Shown in pieces: positions 1 to 8,275 of a stretch of DNA of 64,000 nt. Location: contig NZ_RDSR01000003.1 of the NCBI RefSeq assembly GCF_003716325.1, positions 1-64,000 on the forward strand, given 5' to 3'. The position numbers were made by a program, and so were the translations under genes. The stretch is from Cryobacterium tepidiphilum. Its GTDB lineage: Bacteria > Actinomycetota > Actinomycetes > Actinomycetales > Microbacteriaceae. Each line of letters opens with the position of its first letter. The first letter of the stretch is position 1. The notes beneath the pieces are model-generated. The model did no database searches. It was not told where the DNA came from and saw nothing but the letters and a program-made list of their open reading frames with translations.

Positions 1-702
1 AAACGCGTCATCGACGCGTATATGAGCCCGCGCACCGCCCCGGTCGCGTTCATCGACGAAGAACTCGCCGCCCGCGGTGAGACCCGCGACCCGGGCGACA
101 CGCGCACGCCCGACCAGAAGCGGCACGACATCTTCGCCGTCATCGTCGCCACCGCCGCGAAAGCCGCCGAAACCCCCACCATCGCCGGAGACGCCCCGAC
201 CGTGTTGGTCAGCGTCCGCCAGGAAGACCTCGAACAGGGCACCGGTGTCGGCCACATCGACGGGGTGGAGACCCCGATCTCGATGGACGCGGTGCGGCAG
301 ATGATCTGCGCCGGCGGCCTCCAAAAAGTCGTCCTCAAGAAAAACGGCAAGATCGTCGAACTCGGCACCAAGGAACGCACCTTCAACCGGGCCCAGCGCC
401 GCGCGATCATGCTCCGCGACGGCGGCTGCATCATCCCGGGCTGTGACATCCCCGCCGCGTGGACAGAAATCCACCACGTCTGGCCCGACCGGGACGGCGG
501 ACCCACCCACACGAGCAACGGTGTCTGTTTGTGCTGGTTCCACCACCGCACCATCGAGACCTCGGGGTGGGAGATCCGCATGATCGACGGGTCACCACAG
601 ATCAAAGCCCCACCCTGGATCGACAGAACCGGACGATGGCGACCCGCCACCAAATCACCCACCCGGCTGCTCGACCAACTCGAACAGACCTACGGCAACT
701 AG
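1..702 (+). CDS. DUF222/HNH endonuclease-like protein, 3' part
   Basis: The reading frame is open to the left edge of the window, so the N-terminus lies outside; an in-frame ATG at 22 is probably internal. The C-terminal half carries an HNH-type zinc finger: CIIPGCD, then EIHHV with the paired histidines, an Asn-containing NGVCLCWFHH segment and a final HH. This arrangement is typical of actinobacterial DUF222-HNH proteins, which occur in many copies per genome and whose cellular role is not established. The gene ends about 120 bp before csrA, which is convergent with it. Confidence in the family is high; nuclease activity is inferred from the motif only. Confidence 0.85.
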   Translation, partial: KRVIDAYMSPRTAPVAFIDEELAARGETRDPGDTRTPDQKRHDIFAVIVATAAKAAETPTIAGDAPTVLVSVRQEDLEQGTGVGHIDGVETPISMDAVRQMICAGGLQKVVLKKNGKIVELGTKERTFNRAQRRAIMLRDGGCIIPGCDIPAAWTEIHHVWPDRDGGPTHTSNGVCLCWFHHRTIETSGWEIRMIDGSPQIKAPPWIDRTGRWRPATKSPTRLLDQLEQTYGN

Positions 703-747
703 CAGAATCGCGCTGCTGGCAGGATTCGCGAGAAGCGTCGCGCAGGC

Positions 748-786
748 TGGGCACTCAGAGTGGGCACTCAGAGTGGAAACTCAGAG
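748..786. repeat. Three tandem 13-bp repeats between the HNH gene and csrA
   Basis: Three head-to-tail units, TGGGCACTCAGAG twice and then TGGAAACTCAGAG, fill much of the 121-bp gap between the convergent HNH gene and csrA. No further gene is visible in this gap. The function is unknown. Confidence 0.75.
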
Positions 787-823
787 TAGGCCTCACGGCA
801 GGCAGCGCTGAGCAGGACGAGCT

Positions 824-1132
824 TCAGGCCTCGGGCGTTTGAGGTTCACCGGGGGCCGCCGACGTCGTGGGCCCAGCCGACGGCGTGGGCGCAGCCGGTG
901 GCCGCAGCAGCCCGAGGCTGGCCCTCAGCTGGTCCTCGGCGGAGGCATCCGCGGTGGCAGCCGCGATGTTCGCCTCGGTGACGGCGCGCACGACCTCGTC
1001 ACGTTGGATCTTGAGTCCGCGCGGTGCGTCGATGCCGATGCGGATGCTGTCGCCGCGGGCGTCGAGCACCGTGATGACGATGTCGTCGCCGAGGAGGATC
1101 TTCTCCCCCGGCTTGCGTGTGAGCACCAGCAT
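824..1132 (-). CDS. csrA: CsrA RNA-binding post-transcriptional regulator
   Basis: The first ~60 residues are a canonical CsrA: MLVLTRKPGEKILLGDD, then a VLD..GDSIRIGIDAP core and a basic segment. CsrA dimers bind GGA-containing loops in mRNA leaders and in Gram-positives repress flagellin translation until FliW sequesters them. The protein is about 102 aa, longer than the usual 60-75, because of an Ala/Pro-rich tail with no clear domain. Its ATG overlaps the stop of the FlhF-like gene (TGATG), so it is the last gene of the fliM-flhA export operon. Candidate target hairpins lie in the flgB, flbD and fliC leaders, and fliW is at the far end of the locus. Confidence 0.95.
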   Translation of the reverse strand: MLVLTRKPGEKILLGDDIVITVLDARGDSIRIGIDAPRGLKIQRDEVVRAVTEANIAAATADASAEDQLRASLGLLRPPAAPTPSAGPTTSAAPGEPQTPEA

Positions 1133-2043
1133 CAGGCCAGCCTATCGCCGTGCCGGGCCTGGCGACGTGAGGCGCGATCCCCCGCGGGGCGGCCGTCCGC
1201 CCATCCGACCGGAATCCCGAGCTCCTCCACAGTCCCGGGCGATGCCGTCGCCGCGCAGTCCACGACGGCCACGCCGTCGACGGGGAGCCGCCGCGCGAGC
1301 GCACCCACCCACGCCGCGGTGTCGGAGCTCTTGCGCGCCACGTCGACGGCCACCCACACCTGGTCCGCTCCCAGGTCCGCGACAGCCGTGGCGGCCTCCT
1401 CGCCGTCGGACCAACCGAGGCCGAATGCGACGTAGACCGGGCATCCGTTCTGCACCCCTCGCGCCCGGCAGGTGAGGGCACGACGCCGGTCGGTCACCGA
1501 CTCAGCGCGGGTGCGGGCCAGGAGGCCGGCACCCGAGACATCCGTTGCCGCCTCCCCCGCCACGTGCTCGGCCATCGACTGCGCCACCACCAGCGGATCC
1601 TCGCCGATCCCCAGGACGAGCACCAGGTCGCCGGCCCCCGCGAGCGGTGACGGAATGACCGGCGGCCGAGTCGCCTCCGGGTTCAGGAGTTCGAGGTCCC
1701 CGGGCGAAACGGTCGTGAAGGTCAGGTCGTCCATGAGCGCCGCGAAGTCGCCAGAGCCCGTCGACACAGGCGACGGGGCGCCGTGCAGCTGCGCCTCCGC
1801 CTCCTCCGCCTCGGCGAGGAGGGCCGCGATGCCGAGCCGGGCGGGAGTGTCGAGGGACCGCGGCAACGGGGCCGGCCCCGGCACCTCCACGGTCACCTCA
1901 TAGTGCTGGCGTGCGAAGAAGCCGCGGATGCCGCCAACGGTCACCTTCTCGGCGGCGACGATCCGCGCATGAGGCCCGAACTCGACGAGAACGGATGCCT
2001 GCAACGTCTCAAGGCTGGCGCCCTCACGTTGAAATCGAGTCAT
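1132..2043 (-). CDS. flhF: FlhF-like protein with degenerate GTPase site
   Basis: The N-terminus (residues 1-55: FQREG, then EFGPHARIV, then GGIRGFFARQHYEV) matches the B domain of FlhF, the SRP-family GTPase that sets flagellar position and number. The C-terminal half keeps an SRP-GTPase-like layout ending in PVGWADGRPAGDR. At the expected P-loop (about residues 143-152) the sequence reads VLGIGEDPLV rather than GxxGxGKT, so the Lys/Thr needed for GTP binding are missing. It overlaps flhA by 20 bp and csrA by 1 bp. The position (flhA-flhF) supports the assignment; the loss of nucleotide binding is inferred from the motif. It may act as a scaffold rather than a GTPase. Confidence 0.75.
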   Translation of the reverse strand: MTRFQREGASLETLQASVLVEFGPHARIVAAEKVTVGGIRGFFARQHYEVTVEVPGPAPLPRSLDTPARLGIAALLAEAEEAEAQLHGAPSPVSTGSGDFAALMDDLTFTTVSPGDLELLNPEATRPPVIPSPLAGAGDLVLVLGIGEDPLVVAQSMAEHVAGEAATDVSGAGLLARTRAESVTDRRRALTCRARGVQNGCPVYVAFGLGWSDGEEAATAVADLGADQVWVAVDVARKSSDTAAWVGALARRLPVDGVAVVDCAATASPGTVEELGIPVGWADGRPAGDRASRRQARHGDRLA

Positions 2044-4072
2044 TCGCGCGCACCACCCCGACGGTCTCGATGCTCACGTTCCCGGTCGTGACCTCCTGGT
2101 ACGAGAGCACAGGCAGGCCTCCGCTCTGAGCCGACACCAGCCGGCGGATCGCCGGCCGCAACGCCGGGGCGCAGACCAGCACGGCGCTCTGGCCGTTCCG
2201 CTCCACGGCCTGCACCGACTCGCGCAGCGAGCCCAGCACCGCCTCGGTGCGGGCGGGGTCGAGCAGGATCTGGCTCCCGTGGTCGGAGGGCCGCAGACCC
2301 TCGAGCATGGACTGCTCCAGCACCGGGTCGATCATGATCACGCGCAACAACGAGCCGTCGACGTGCTGCGCCGCAAGCGCCGGCCCGAGCGCCTGCCGCG
2401 CCGCCTCCACCAGCCCCTCGGGGTCGGTCGACACCTTCGCGCGCAGCGCGAGCGCCTCGTAGATGCGCGGGAGGTCGTTGATCGGGATCTGCTCGGCCAA
2501 GAGCCCCTGCAGCACGCGCTGCACCTCGGCGAGCGAGAGCAGGCCGGGCACGAGCTCCTCGACGGCAGACGGATTCACCTGTTTCACGCCGTCGGTCAGC
2601 ACACGCACGTCCTCGCGGGTGAGCAACCGGGCGGCGTTGGTGCTGATGATCGACGACAGGTGTGTGACGAGCACCGAGACCCGGTCGACGACGGTGGCGC
2701 CGGTCATCTCGGCGCTGTGGCGCATCTCACTGGGAATCCACTTGCCCGCCAGCCCGAACACCGGCTCGACGGTGCTCGCCCCCGGCAGGGAATCCAGGGT
2801 GTCGCCGAGGGCCAGCACCTTGCCCGACGGGGCGATGCCGCGGCCGGCTTCCACGCCGGCGATGCGGATGACGTACGTCGACGGGGGCAGCTCAATGCTG
2901 TCCCGGGTGCGCACGGGCGGCAGCACCACGCCGAGGTCCATGGCCACCTTGCGGCGCAGCGCCCGCACGCGCGCCAGCAGGTCATCGGAGGCGCCGGAGA
3001 CGAGGTCGACCAGGTCGGGGGCCAGCTGGATCTCGAGCGCGTGCACCCGCATCTGTTCGATGAGGTCCTCAGTGGTGTCCTGTTTGGGGGCGTTGGCCGC
3101 GGCATCCGCTGCCTGCTGCTCGGCCAGCTCGCCGGCGACGCGGGCCGTGGCGCGCTGCGCGATGAGCATCAGGCCGGCCCCGACGACGAGGAACGGGATG
3201 ACGGGCATGCCCGGGATCAGCGCCATCAGCACGGCGGCGCCCCCGGCGATCCGAAGCGCCGTGCGCGACTGGGTGAGCTGCAGCGACGCGGCCGAGCCGA
3301 TCTCGGACTCGGCGCCGGAGCGGGTGACGATCATGCCGGTGGAGACCGCCATGAGCAGGGCCGGGATCTGGGTGACCAGGCCGTCGCCGATGGTGAGCAG
3401 CGCGTAGGTGTTGAGGGCGTCGGTGATGGAGAGTCCGCGCTGGATCATGCCGATCGCGATGCCGCCGACGACGTTGATGATGATGATGACGAGCCCGGCG
3501 ATCGCATCACCCTTGACGAACTTCGACGCACCGTCCATCGCACCGTAGAAGTCGGCTTCGGCCGAGACCTCGGCGCGCCGTTCCCGGGCCTGCACGTCGG
3601 TGATGAGCCCGGCGTTCAGGTCGGCGTCGATGGCCATCTGCTTGCCCGGCATGGCGTCGAGGGTGAACCGGGCGCCGACTTCGGCGACGCGCTCGGCACC
3701 CTTGGTGACGACGACGAACTGGATGACGACGAGGATCAGGAAGATCACGGCGCCGATGATCATCGATCCGCTGACGGCGACGTGCCCGAAGGCGGCGATC
3801 ACCTGCCCCGCGTAGCCGTCGCCGAGCACCAGGCGGGTGGAGGCCACGTTGAGGCCGAGCCGGAACAGCGTGGCCACGAGCAGCAACGACGGGAACACCG
3901 AGAAGTCGAGCGGCTTCTTCACGAACATCGTGGTGAGCAGGATCACCAGGGCGAGCAGGATGTTGACGATGATGAGCACGTCGAGCAGGAACGCCGGAAC
4001 CGGCACCACGAGCAGCAGCAGGATGCCGACGACCGCGACCGGGACGGCGAGCATGGGGAGATTGCGTTTCAC
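2024..4072 (-). CDS. flhA: Flagellar export gate protein FlhA
   Basis: A 682-aa protein with about eight N-terminal membrane segments and a large cytoplasmic domain, the normal FlhA build. The FHIPEP-family signature (RFTLDAMPGKQMAIDADLNAG) is at residues 135-155, and RLGLNVASTRLVL at 71-83 is another family landmark. FlhA is the nonameric gate of the flagellar type III export apparatus; its cytoplasmic ring docks chaperone-substrate complexes. It starts with GTG one base after the flhB stop codon, so it is translated with flhB in the fliM-to-csrA operon. Confidence 0.97.
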   Translation of the reverse strand: MKRNLPMLAVPVAVVGILLLLVVPVPAFLLDVLIIVNILLALVILLTTMFVKKPLDFSVFPSLLLVATLFRLGLNVASTRLVLGDGYAGQVIAAFGHVAVSGSMIIGAVIFLILVVIQFVVVTKGAERVAEVGARFTLDAMPGKQMAIDADLNAGLITDVQARERRAEVSAEADFYGAMDGASKFVKGDAIAGLVIIIINVVGGIAIGMIQRGLSITDALNTYALLTIGDGLVTQIPALLMAVSTGMIVTRSGAESEIGSAASLQLTQSRTALRIAGGAAVLMALIPGMPVIPFLVVGAGLMLIAQRATARVAGELAEQQAADAAANAPKQDTTEDLIEQMRVHALEIQLAPDLVDLVSGASDDLLARVRALRRKVAMDLGVVLPPVRTRDSIELPPSTYVIRIAGVEAGRGIAPSGKVLALGDTLDSLPGASTVEPVFGLAGKWIPSEMRHSAEMTGATVVDRVSVLVTHLSSIISTNAARLLTREDVRVLTDGVKQVNPSAVEELVPGLLSLAEVQRVLQGLLAEQIPINDLPRIYEALALRAKVSTDPEGLVEAARQALGPALAAQHVDGSLLRVIMIDPVLEQSMLEGLRPSDHGSQILLDPARTEAVLGSLRESVQAVERNGQSAVLVCAPALRPAIRRLVSAQSGGLPVLSYQEVTTGNVSIETVGVVRANDSIST

Positions 4073-4073
4073 G

Positions 4074-5168
4074 TCAGTGAGCTCCGTAAGGCTTGGCAGG
4101 GTGCATGGTGTGCGTGCCGCTGGCGGCGCCGCGGGAATGCAGCGCCATCACGAACGCGAGGACGCGCGCGACGGCGTTGTACAGGTCGACCGGGATCTCC
4201 TGGCCGATCTCGCACGCGGCGTGCAGCGCGCGCGCCAGCGGGATGTCCTGCACGATCGGCACGCGGTCGGTCTCGGCCTGCTCGCGGATGCGGGCGGCGA
4301 CCACGCCGGCGCCCTTGGCGACGACGCGCGGGGCGGATTTGCCCGGTTCGTACTTCAATGCGACGGCGAAGTGGGTGGGGTTCACGAGCACGACGTCGGC
4401 GTCGGCAACGGATGCGATCATCCGGTTCCGGCTCATCGCCAGCTGCCGCGAGCGGCGCTGCGACTTGATCAGCGGATCCCCGTCGGAGCTCTTGTTCTCG
4501 TCACGCACCTCCTTCTTCGTCATGCGGGTCTTCTTGCGGTTGCGCCGCATCACGACGAACAGGTCGGCCGCGGCGAGGACGAGCCCGGCGACGACGGCCG
4601 CCTGCAGGAGGGAGGCGGAGCCCGTGCCCGCCGCGTCGAGGAGGGCGGAGACGGGCAATCCCCCGGCGGTCATCAGCACGGGCGTCAGTCCCTGCACGAC
4701 CGCCGTCAGCACCAGGGCGACGACGCCGGTCTTCAGCAGCGCCTTGGCCCCCTGCCAGAGCGCCTGGGTGCCGAAGGTGCGCTTCATGCCGGAGACCAGG
4801 TTGAACTGTTCGTAGTTGCCGGTGAACTTCTTGAGGTGCACGCCGCCCTGGAAGACGGCGCCGGCGAGGACGATCACGACCACTGCGGCCAGCAGCGGGG
4901 CGATGGTGCCCGTCATGGAGGCCAGGCCGTCGCCGAGCGCCTGCAGCGCGAGCTGGGGTTCCGGGTGCCTGATCAGGCCGCCGATGCCGAGCAGCTGCGC
5001 CGACGCGGCGTTCGCCCCGGCGGAGATGGTCGCGGGCAGCATGACGGCCGCGGCGCCGATGCCGAGCCAGGCGGTGAGGTCCTGCGACCGGGAGAGCTGT
5101 CCCTTGGACCGCACCTCCTTCATCCGCTTCTCGGTCGCTTGTTCGGTGCGTTCTGACGAGTCCGACAT
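4074..5168 (-). CDS. flhB: Flagellar export switch protein FlhB
   Basis: A 364-aa membrane protein with four N-terminal hydrophobic segments and a charged linker (RKKTRMTKKEVRDE) leading to a cytoplasmic domain. The autocleavage site NPTH is intact at residues 263-266 (VLVNPTHFAVAL). FlhB cleaves itself between Asn and Pro to switch export from rod/hook to filament substrates. It lies between fliR and flhA with virtually no spacing. All features are of usual length and composition. Confidence 0.97.
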   Translation of the reverse strand: MSDSSERTEQATEKRMKEVRSKGQLSRSQDLTAWLGIGAAAVMLPATISAGANAASAQLLGIGGLIRHPEPQLALQALGDGLASMTGTIAPLLAAVVVIVLAGAVFQGGVHLKKFTGNYEQFNLVSGMKRTFGTQALWQGAKALLKTGVVALVLTAVVQGLTPVLMTAGGLPVSALLDAAGTGSASLLQAAVVAGLVLAAADLFVVMRRNRKKTRMTKKEVRDENKSSDGDPLIKSQRRSRQLAMSRNRMIASVADADVVLVNPTHFAVALKYEPGKSAPRVVAKGAGVVAARIREQAETDRVPIVQDIPLARALHAACEIGQEIPVDLYNAVARVLAFVMALHSRGAASGTHTMHPAKPYGAH

Positions 5169-5927
5169 CTACTTCACCCCCATCAGCGTGTCGAGGGCGT
5201 GCCCGGTGAGTGAGGCGACGATGCCGGGAAGGGCGACGAAGACGATGACGATCAGGAGGAGGGTCAGCAGGATCTTGAGCGGGAAGCCGAGTGCGAAGGC
5301 GTTCAGCGCCGGCGCGACACGGGTGAGGAGGCCGAGACCGGCGTCGGCGAGGAACAGCACCACGATCAGCGGCCCGGCGATCTGCACGGAGGCGAGGAAC
5401 ATCTGCGTCACGGCGCCGACGGCGGCGTGCATGGGCTGGCCGAGGTCGATGCCGGCGCCGAGCGGCAGCGCGCTGTAGCTGCGGGCGAGGCCGCCGATGA
5501 TCAGCTGGTAGCCGCCGGAGGTGAACAGGAGCGCCAGGGCGGTCATCTGGTAGAGCCTCGTGAATTGGGCGCCGTTGACCATGGCCTGCGGGTCGAATGC
5601 CTGCGCCAGTTGGAAACCGCCGAACATGTCGATCAGGTTGCCGGCGGACTGCACGGCGGAGAACACCACCAGCACCAGGAACCCGAGGGCCGCCCCGACC
5701 ACGACCTCGAGCACGAGGGCAGTGACGAAGCCCGCCGTGTCGGGTGACGTGAACCCCGGCGTCACCCGCGGCGACACGGCGAAGGCCAGCCCGATGGCGA
5801 GCATGCCCTTGATGCGCACCGGGATGCCGTTGTAGGAGAACGGCGGGGCGATGACGAGGAAGGCCGTCATGCGCACGGCGGCGAGCATGACGGCTTCGAT
5901 CCAGGTGAAGTCGAGCGTGAGGTTCAC
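5169..5927 (-). CDS. fliR: Flagellar export protein FliR
   Basis: A 252-aa, strongly hydrophobic protein with about six membrane segments and the conserved GIPVRIKGMLAIGLA stretch typical of FliR. FliR forms the helical core of the export gate with FliP and FliQ and contacts FlhB. It starts with GTG 13 bp after fliQ and its TAG stop directly abuts the flhB ATG. The order fliP-fliQ-fliR-flhB is the conserved one. Confidence 0.95.
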   Translation of the reverse strand: MNLTLDFTWIEAVMLAAVRMTAFLVIAPPFSYNGIPVRIKGMLAIGLAFAVSPRVTPGFTSPDTAGFVTALVLEVVVGAALGFLVLVVFSAVQSAGNLIDMFGGFQLAQAFDPQAMVNGAQFTRLYQMTALALLFTSGGYQLIIGGLARSYSALPLGAGIDLGQPMHAAVGAVTQMFLASVQIAGPLIVVLFLADAGLGLLTRVAPALNAFALGFPLKILLTLLLIVIVFVALPGIVASLTGHALDTLMGVK

Positions 5928-5940
5928 GGCCGCGCGCCCA

Positions 5941-6216
5941 TCAGCCGCCGCCGAGCAGGGACGGGATCTTCTCGAACATCTGGTGGGTGAAGGCGACCAT
6001 CTCGGAGATCATCCAGTGGCCGGCCACCAGCAGGGCGAGGCACACGGCGATCGCCTTCGGAACGAAGGACAGCGTCACTTCCTGGATCTGAGTGATCGAC
6101 TGCAGCAGCGACACGGCGAATCCGACGACGAGCGCGGTGACGAGGATGGGCGCCGAGAGCTTCGCGGCGATGACGAGGCCCTGCAGGCCGATGTCCAGGA
6201 CGGCGTTCGAGTCCAT
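5941..6216 (-). CDS. fliQ: Flagellar export protein FliQ
   Basis: A 91-aa protein with two hydrophobic helices (LIVTAL-type and VCLALLVAGHW-type) joined by the conserved SITQIQEVTLSFVPK segment diagnostic of FliQ. Four copies of FliQ wrap around the FliP-FliR core of the export gate. Its ATG overlaps the fliP stop (TGATG), indicating translational coupling. Confidence 0.95.
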   Translation of the reverse strand: MDSNAVLDIGLQGLVIAAKLSAPILVTALVVGFAVSLLQSITQIQEVTLSFVPKAIAVCLALLVAGHWMISEMVAFTHQMFEKIPSLLGGG

Positions 6217-7076
6217 CAGCCACCCCCGGTGTGATAGCTGCTCACGAGCGACGTGATGATGAGCCCCCAGCCGTCGACGAGCACGAACAGCAGGATCTTG
6301 AACGGCAGCGAGATCATCACCGGCGGCAGCATCATCATGCCCATCGACATCAGGGCAGCGGATACGACGAGGTCGATGACGAGGAACGGCACGAAGATGA
6401 CGAAGCCGATGATGAACGCGGCCCGCAGCTCGGAGATCATGAACGCGGGGATCAGCGTGAGGATCGGAACCGTCGCCGCCGACTCCGGGTTCTCCTGCCC
6501 GGCCGTGCGGGTCATCAGGGCGAGGTCCTCCTCACGCGTGTGGCCCAGCATGAACTGCCGGAGCGGCTCGGAGCCGGTCCCGATGGCATCGGTGAACGTC
6601 ATATGCCCCGCAAGGTATGGCTGCACGGCCAGCGTATTGATGTCGGTGATCACGGGCGCCATGATGAACAGCGACAGGAACAGGGCGAGTCCCGCGAGCA
6701 CCTGGTTCGGCGGGATCGACGGCAGCGCGAGCGCGTTCCGGGTCATGGCCAGTACGACGAAGATCTTGGTGAACGACGTCATCATGAGCAGCAGCGCTGG
6801 AGCGACCGACAGGAGTGTGATGCCGACGAGGGTGACGATCGCCGACGAGGGGGCGCCGTCCGGGCCGTTGATCTCCACCGTGAAGCCGCCGCCCGTGCCG
6901 GGTGTCGCGGGCGCTGTTGGCGTGGCCGGGTCCGTCGGCGCCACCGGGTCGCCCGGGGCGGCGTGGCCGGCTCCCGCGGACAGCATGACCACGGCGATGA
7001 CGATGGCCAGGCCCAGCAGGGCGAGCACGCAGGCGCGCAGTATCCTCGCTCGCCGATACGAGGCGGCCGCGTTCAC
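6216..7076 (-). CDS. fliP: Flagellar export protein FliP
   Basis: The protein has a cleavable-looking N-terminal signal sequence (residues ~10-40), a Pro/Thr/Ala-rich linker, and then the FliP domain: four membrane helices with the conserved MMTSFTKIFVVLAMTRNAL and PFKILLFVLVDGW stretches. FliP forms the pentameric base of the export gate channel. The length of 286 aa is slightly above usual because of the linker. It starts with GTG overlapping the fliO TGA (GTGA). Confidence 0.96.
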   Translation of the reverse strand: MNAAASYRRARILRACVLALLGLAIVIAVVMLSAGAGHAAPGDPVAPTDPATPTAPATPGTGGGFTVEINGPDGAPSSAIVTLVGITLLSVAPALLLMMTSFTKIFVVLAMTRNALALPSIPPNQVLAGLALFLSLFIMAPVITDINTLAVQPYLAGHMTFTDAIGTGSEPLRQFMLGHTREEDLALMTRTAGQENPESAATVPILTLIPAFMISELRAAFIIGFVIFVPFLVIDLVVSAALMSMGMMMLPPVMISLPFKILLFVLVDGWGLIITSLVSSYHTGGG

Positions 7077-7573
7077 CGTCCCTGCCGGAGTGCGGCCGCG
7101 GTCTGCTGCCAGGTGGCCGGCGAGAGGATGGAGCCGCCCAGCTTGCCGGCGCGTTCCGGGTGGTGGAGTTCGCGGCGCGGCCGGAAGACGAGCGGCGGTT
7201 CCAAGGGCTTCTCCTCCTGGTCCGCCGCGGCATCCGCCAACAGGCGCGCGAATTCGTCGTCACGCTGCGCCGTCGTGGGCACCGCCTCGAGCATGGGGGC
7301 CGTGTGGCGGGCGCGGGCGATCGCGCCGCGCGCTTCGGTGTGGATCACGGTGACGTTCTGCTCGGTGACCCCGAGCACGAACCGGGTGGCCTCCACGTCG
7401 ACGACGACGACGGATGCCTTCTGGCCGATGGCGTGCCGGCCCACCACCGTCACGATGCCCGCTGAGCGCTTCGCCCCGGCCCGCCCGGTGACGCGGCGTT
7501 GCACATACCAGAGCAGCCCGAGCACAACGGCCAGGGACAGCACCACACGCAACGCGACGAGAACGGTGTCCAC
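7073..7573 (-). CDS. fliO: Flagellar biosynthetic protein FliO
   Basis: A 166-aa protein with one N-terminal membrane helix (ALRVVLSLAVVLGLLWYVQRR) and a cytoplasmic SH3-like FliO domain (VVGRHAIGQKASVVVVDVE, then RFVLGVTEQNVTVIH). FliO helps FliP assemble into the export gate. It starts with GTG directly after the fliN stop and overlaps fliP. FliO is poorly conserved in general, so position and the domain pattern together make the call. Confidence 0.9.
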   Translation of the reverse strand: MDTVLVALRVVLSLAVVLGLLWYVQRRVTGRAGAKRSAGIVTVVGRHAIGQKASVVVVDVEATRFVLGVTEQNVTVIHTEARGAIARARHTAPMLEAVPTTAQRDDEFARLLADAAADQEEKPLEPPLVFRPRRELHHPERAGKLGGSILSPATWQQTAAALRQGR

Positions 7574-8275
7574 TTACGAGAGGCCCTCGGCGACGTCGAG
7601 GATCTGCGTGATGCGCACGGCGTAGTCCTGGTCGATGACGACGATCTCCCCGTGCGCGATGAGGCGCCCGTTGAGGAGCACGTCGGCCGGCGCTCCGGCT
7701 GAGCGGTCCAGTTCGATGACGGCGCCGGGTTCGAGGGCCAGCACGTCCCGCACCGACATGCGGGTGCGCCCGATCTCGACGGTCAGCGACATCTCCACGT
7801 TGCTGATGCGGCCGAGCTTTCCGACGACCGAATCGTTCAGCGGCCGCACGGAGTTCCCGATCGCGCCGTTGGCGCGCACGCGGATCCCGAACCAGCCCGC
7901 CTCGATGCCGTTGTCGCTGAGTTCGAAGAGCACCGTCTCTGGGTCGGCGAAGACAGCGGATGCGTCGTCGATGCGCGTGTCGCCGAGCACGCCGCTGCCG
8001 AGTACGGCTGACGCGGCTTCCAGGGCCGGGCGCAGCACGTCGGCCGCTGCGACCAGCGGGGTGTCGGTGCCGGCAGCGGCGCGGACCGCCGAGGTGTCGG
8101 TCATCACGACCGCGAGGTCTGCGGAGGTGGAGCCCACGAAGGAGCCGACAACGGCGCCCGCGGAGCGGCCGGCGGGGATGGCGTCGACCGCGCGGACCTG
8201 CAACGGGACCGGCGTCGGGAGGAGCCCGACGAGCGCCTCGGCGGCGGCGGTCTGGAGCGTCTGGGTGGGGCTCAT
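7574..8275 (-). CDS. fliN: Flagellar motor switch protein FliN (with CheC/FliY-like N-terminal domain)
   Basis: The 233-aa product ends in a clear SpoA/FliN domain (VEMSLTVEIGRTRMSVRDVLALEPGAVIELDR), the C-ring subunit that sets rotation direction with FliM and FliG. The first ~130 residues resemble the CheC/FliY-type domain found in Gram-positive FliY, though I see no clear phosphatase motif. The ATG at 8275 overlaps the fliM stop as ATGA, which fixes the start; the open frame runs much further upstream, but that part is not coding. Confidence 0.92.
   Translation of the reverse strand: MSPTQTLQTAAAEALVGLLPTPVPLQVRAVDAIPAGRSAGAVVGSFVGSTSADLAVVMTDTSAVRAAAGTDTPLVAAADVLRPALEAASAVLGSGVLGDTRIDDASAVFADPETVLFELSDNGIEAGWFGIRVRANGAIGNSVRPLNDSVVGKLGRISNVEMSLTVEIGRTRMSVRDVLALEPGAVIELDRSAGAPADVLLNGRLIAHGEIVVIDQDYAVRITQILDVAEGLS

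Noticed and set aside
2279-4468. A 729-codon plus-strand open frame opposite flhA
   Set aside because: Composition is dominated by His/Asp/Arg/Gln from reverse-reading a membrane protein gene; flhA and flhB account for the DNA.
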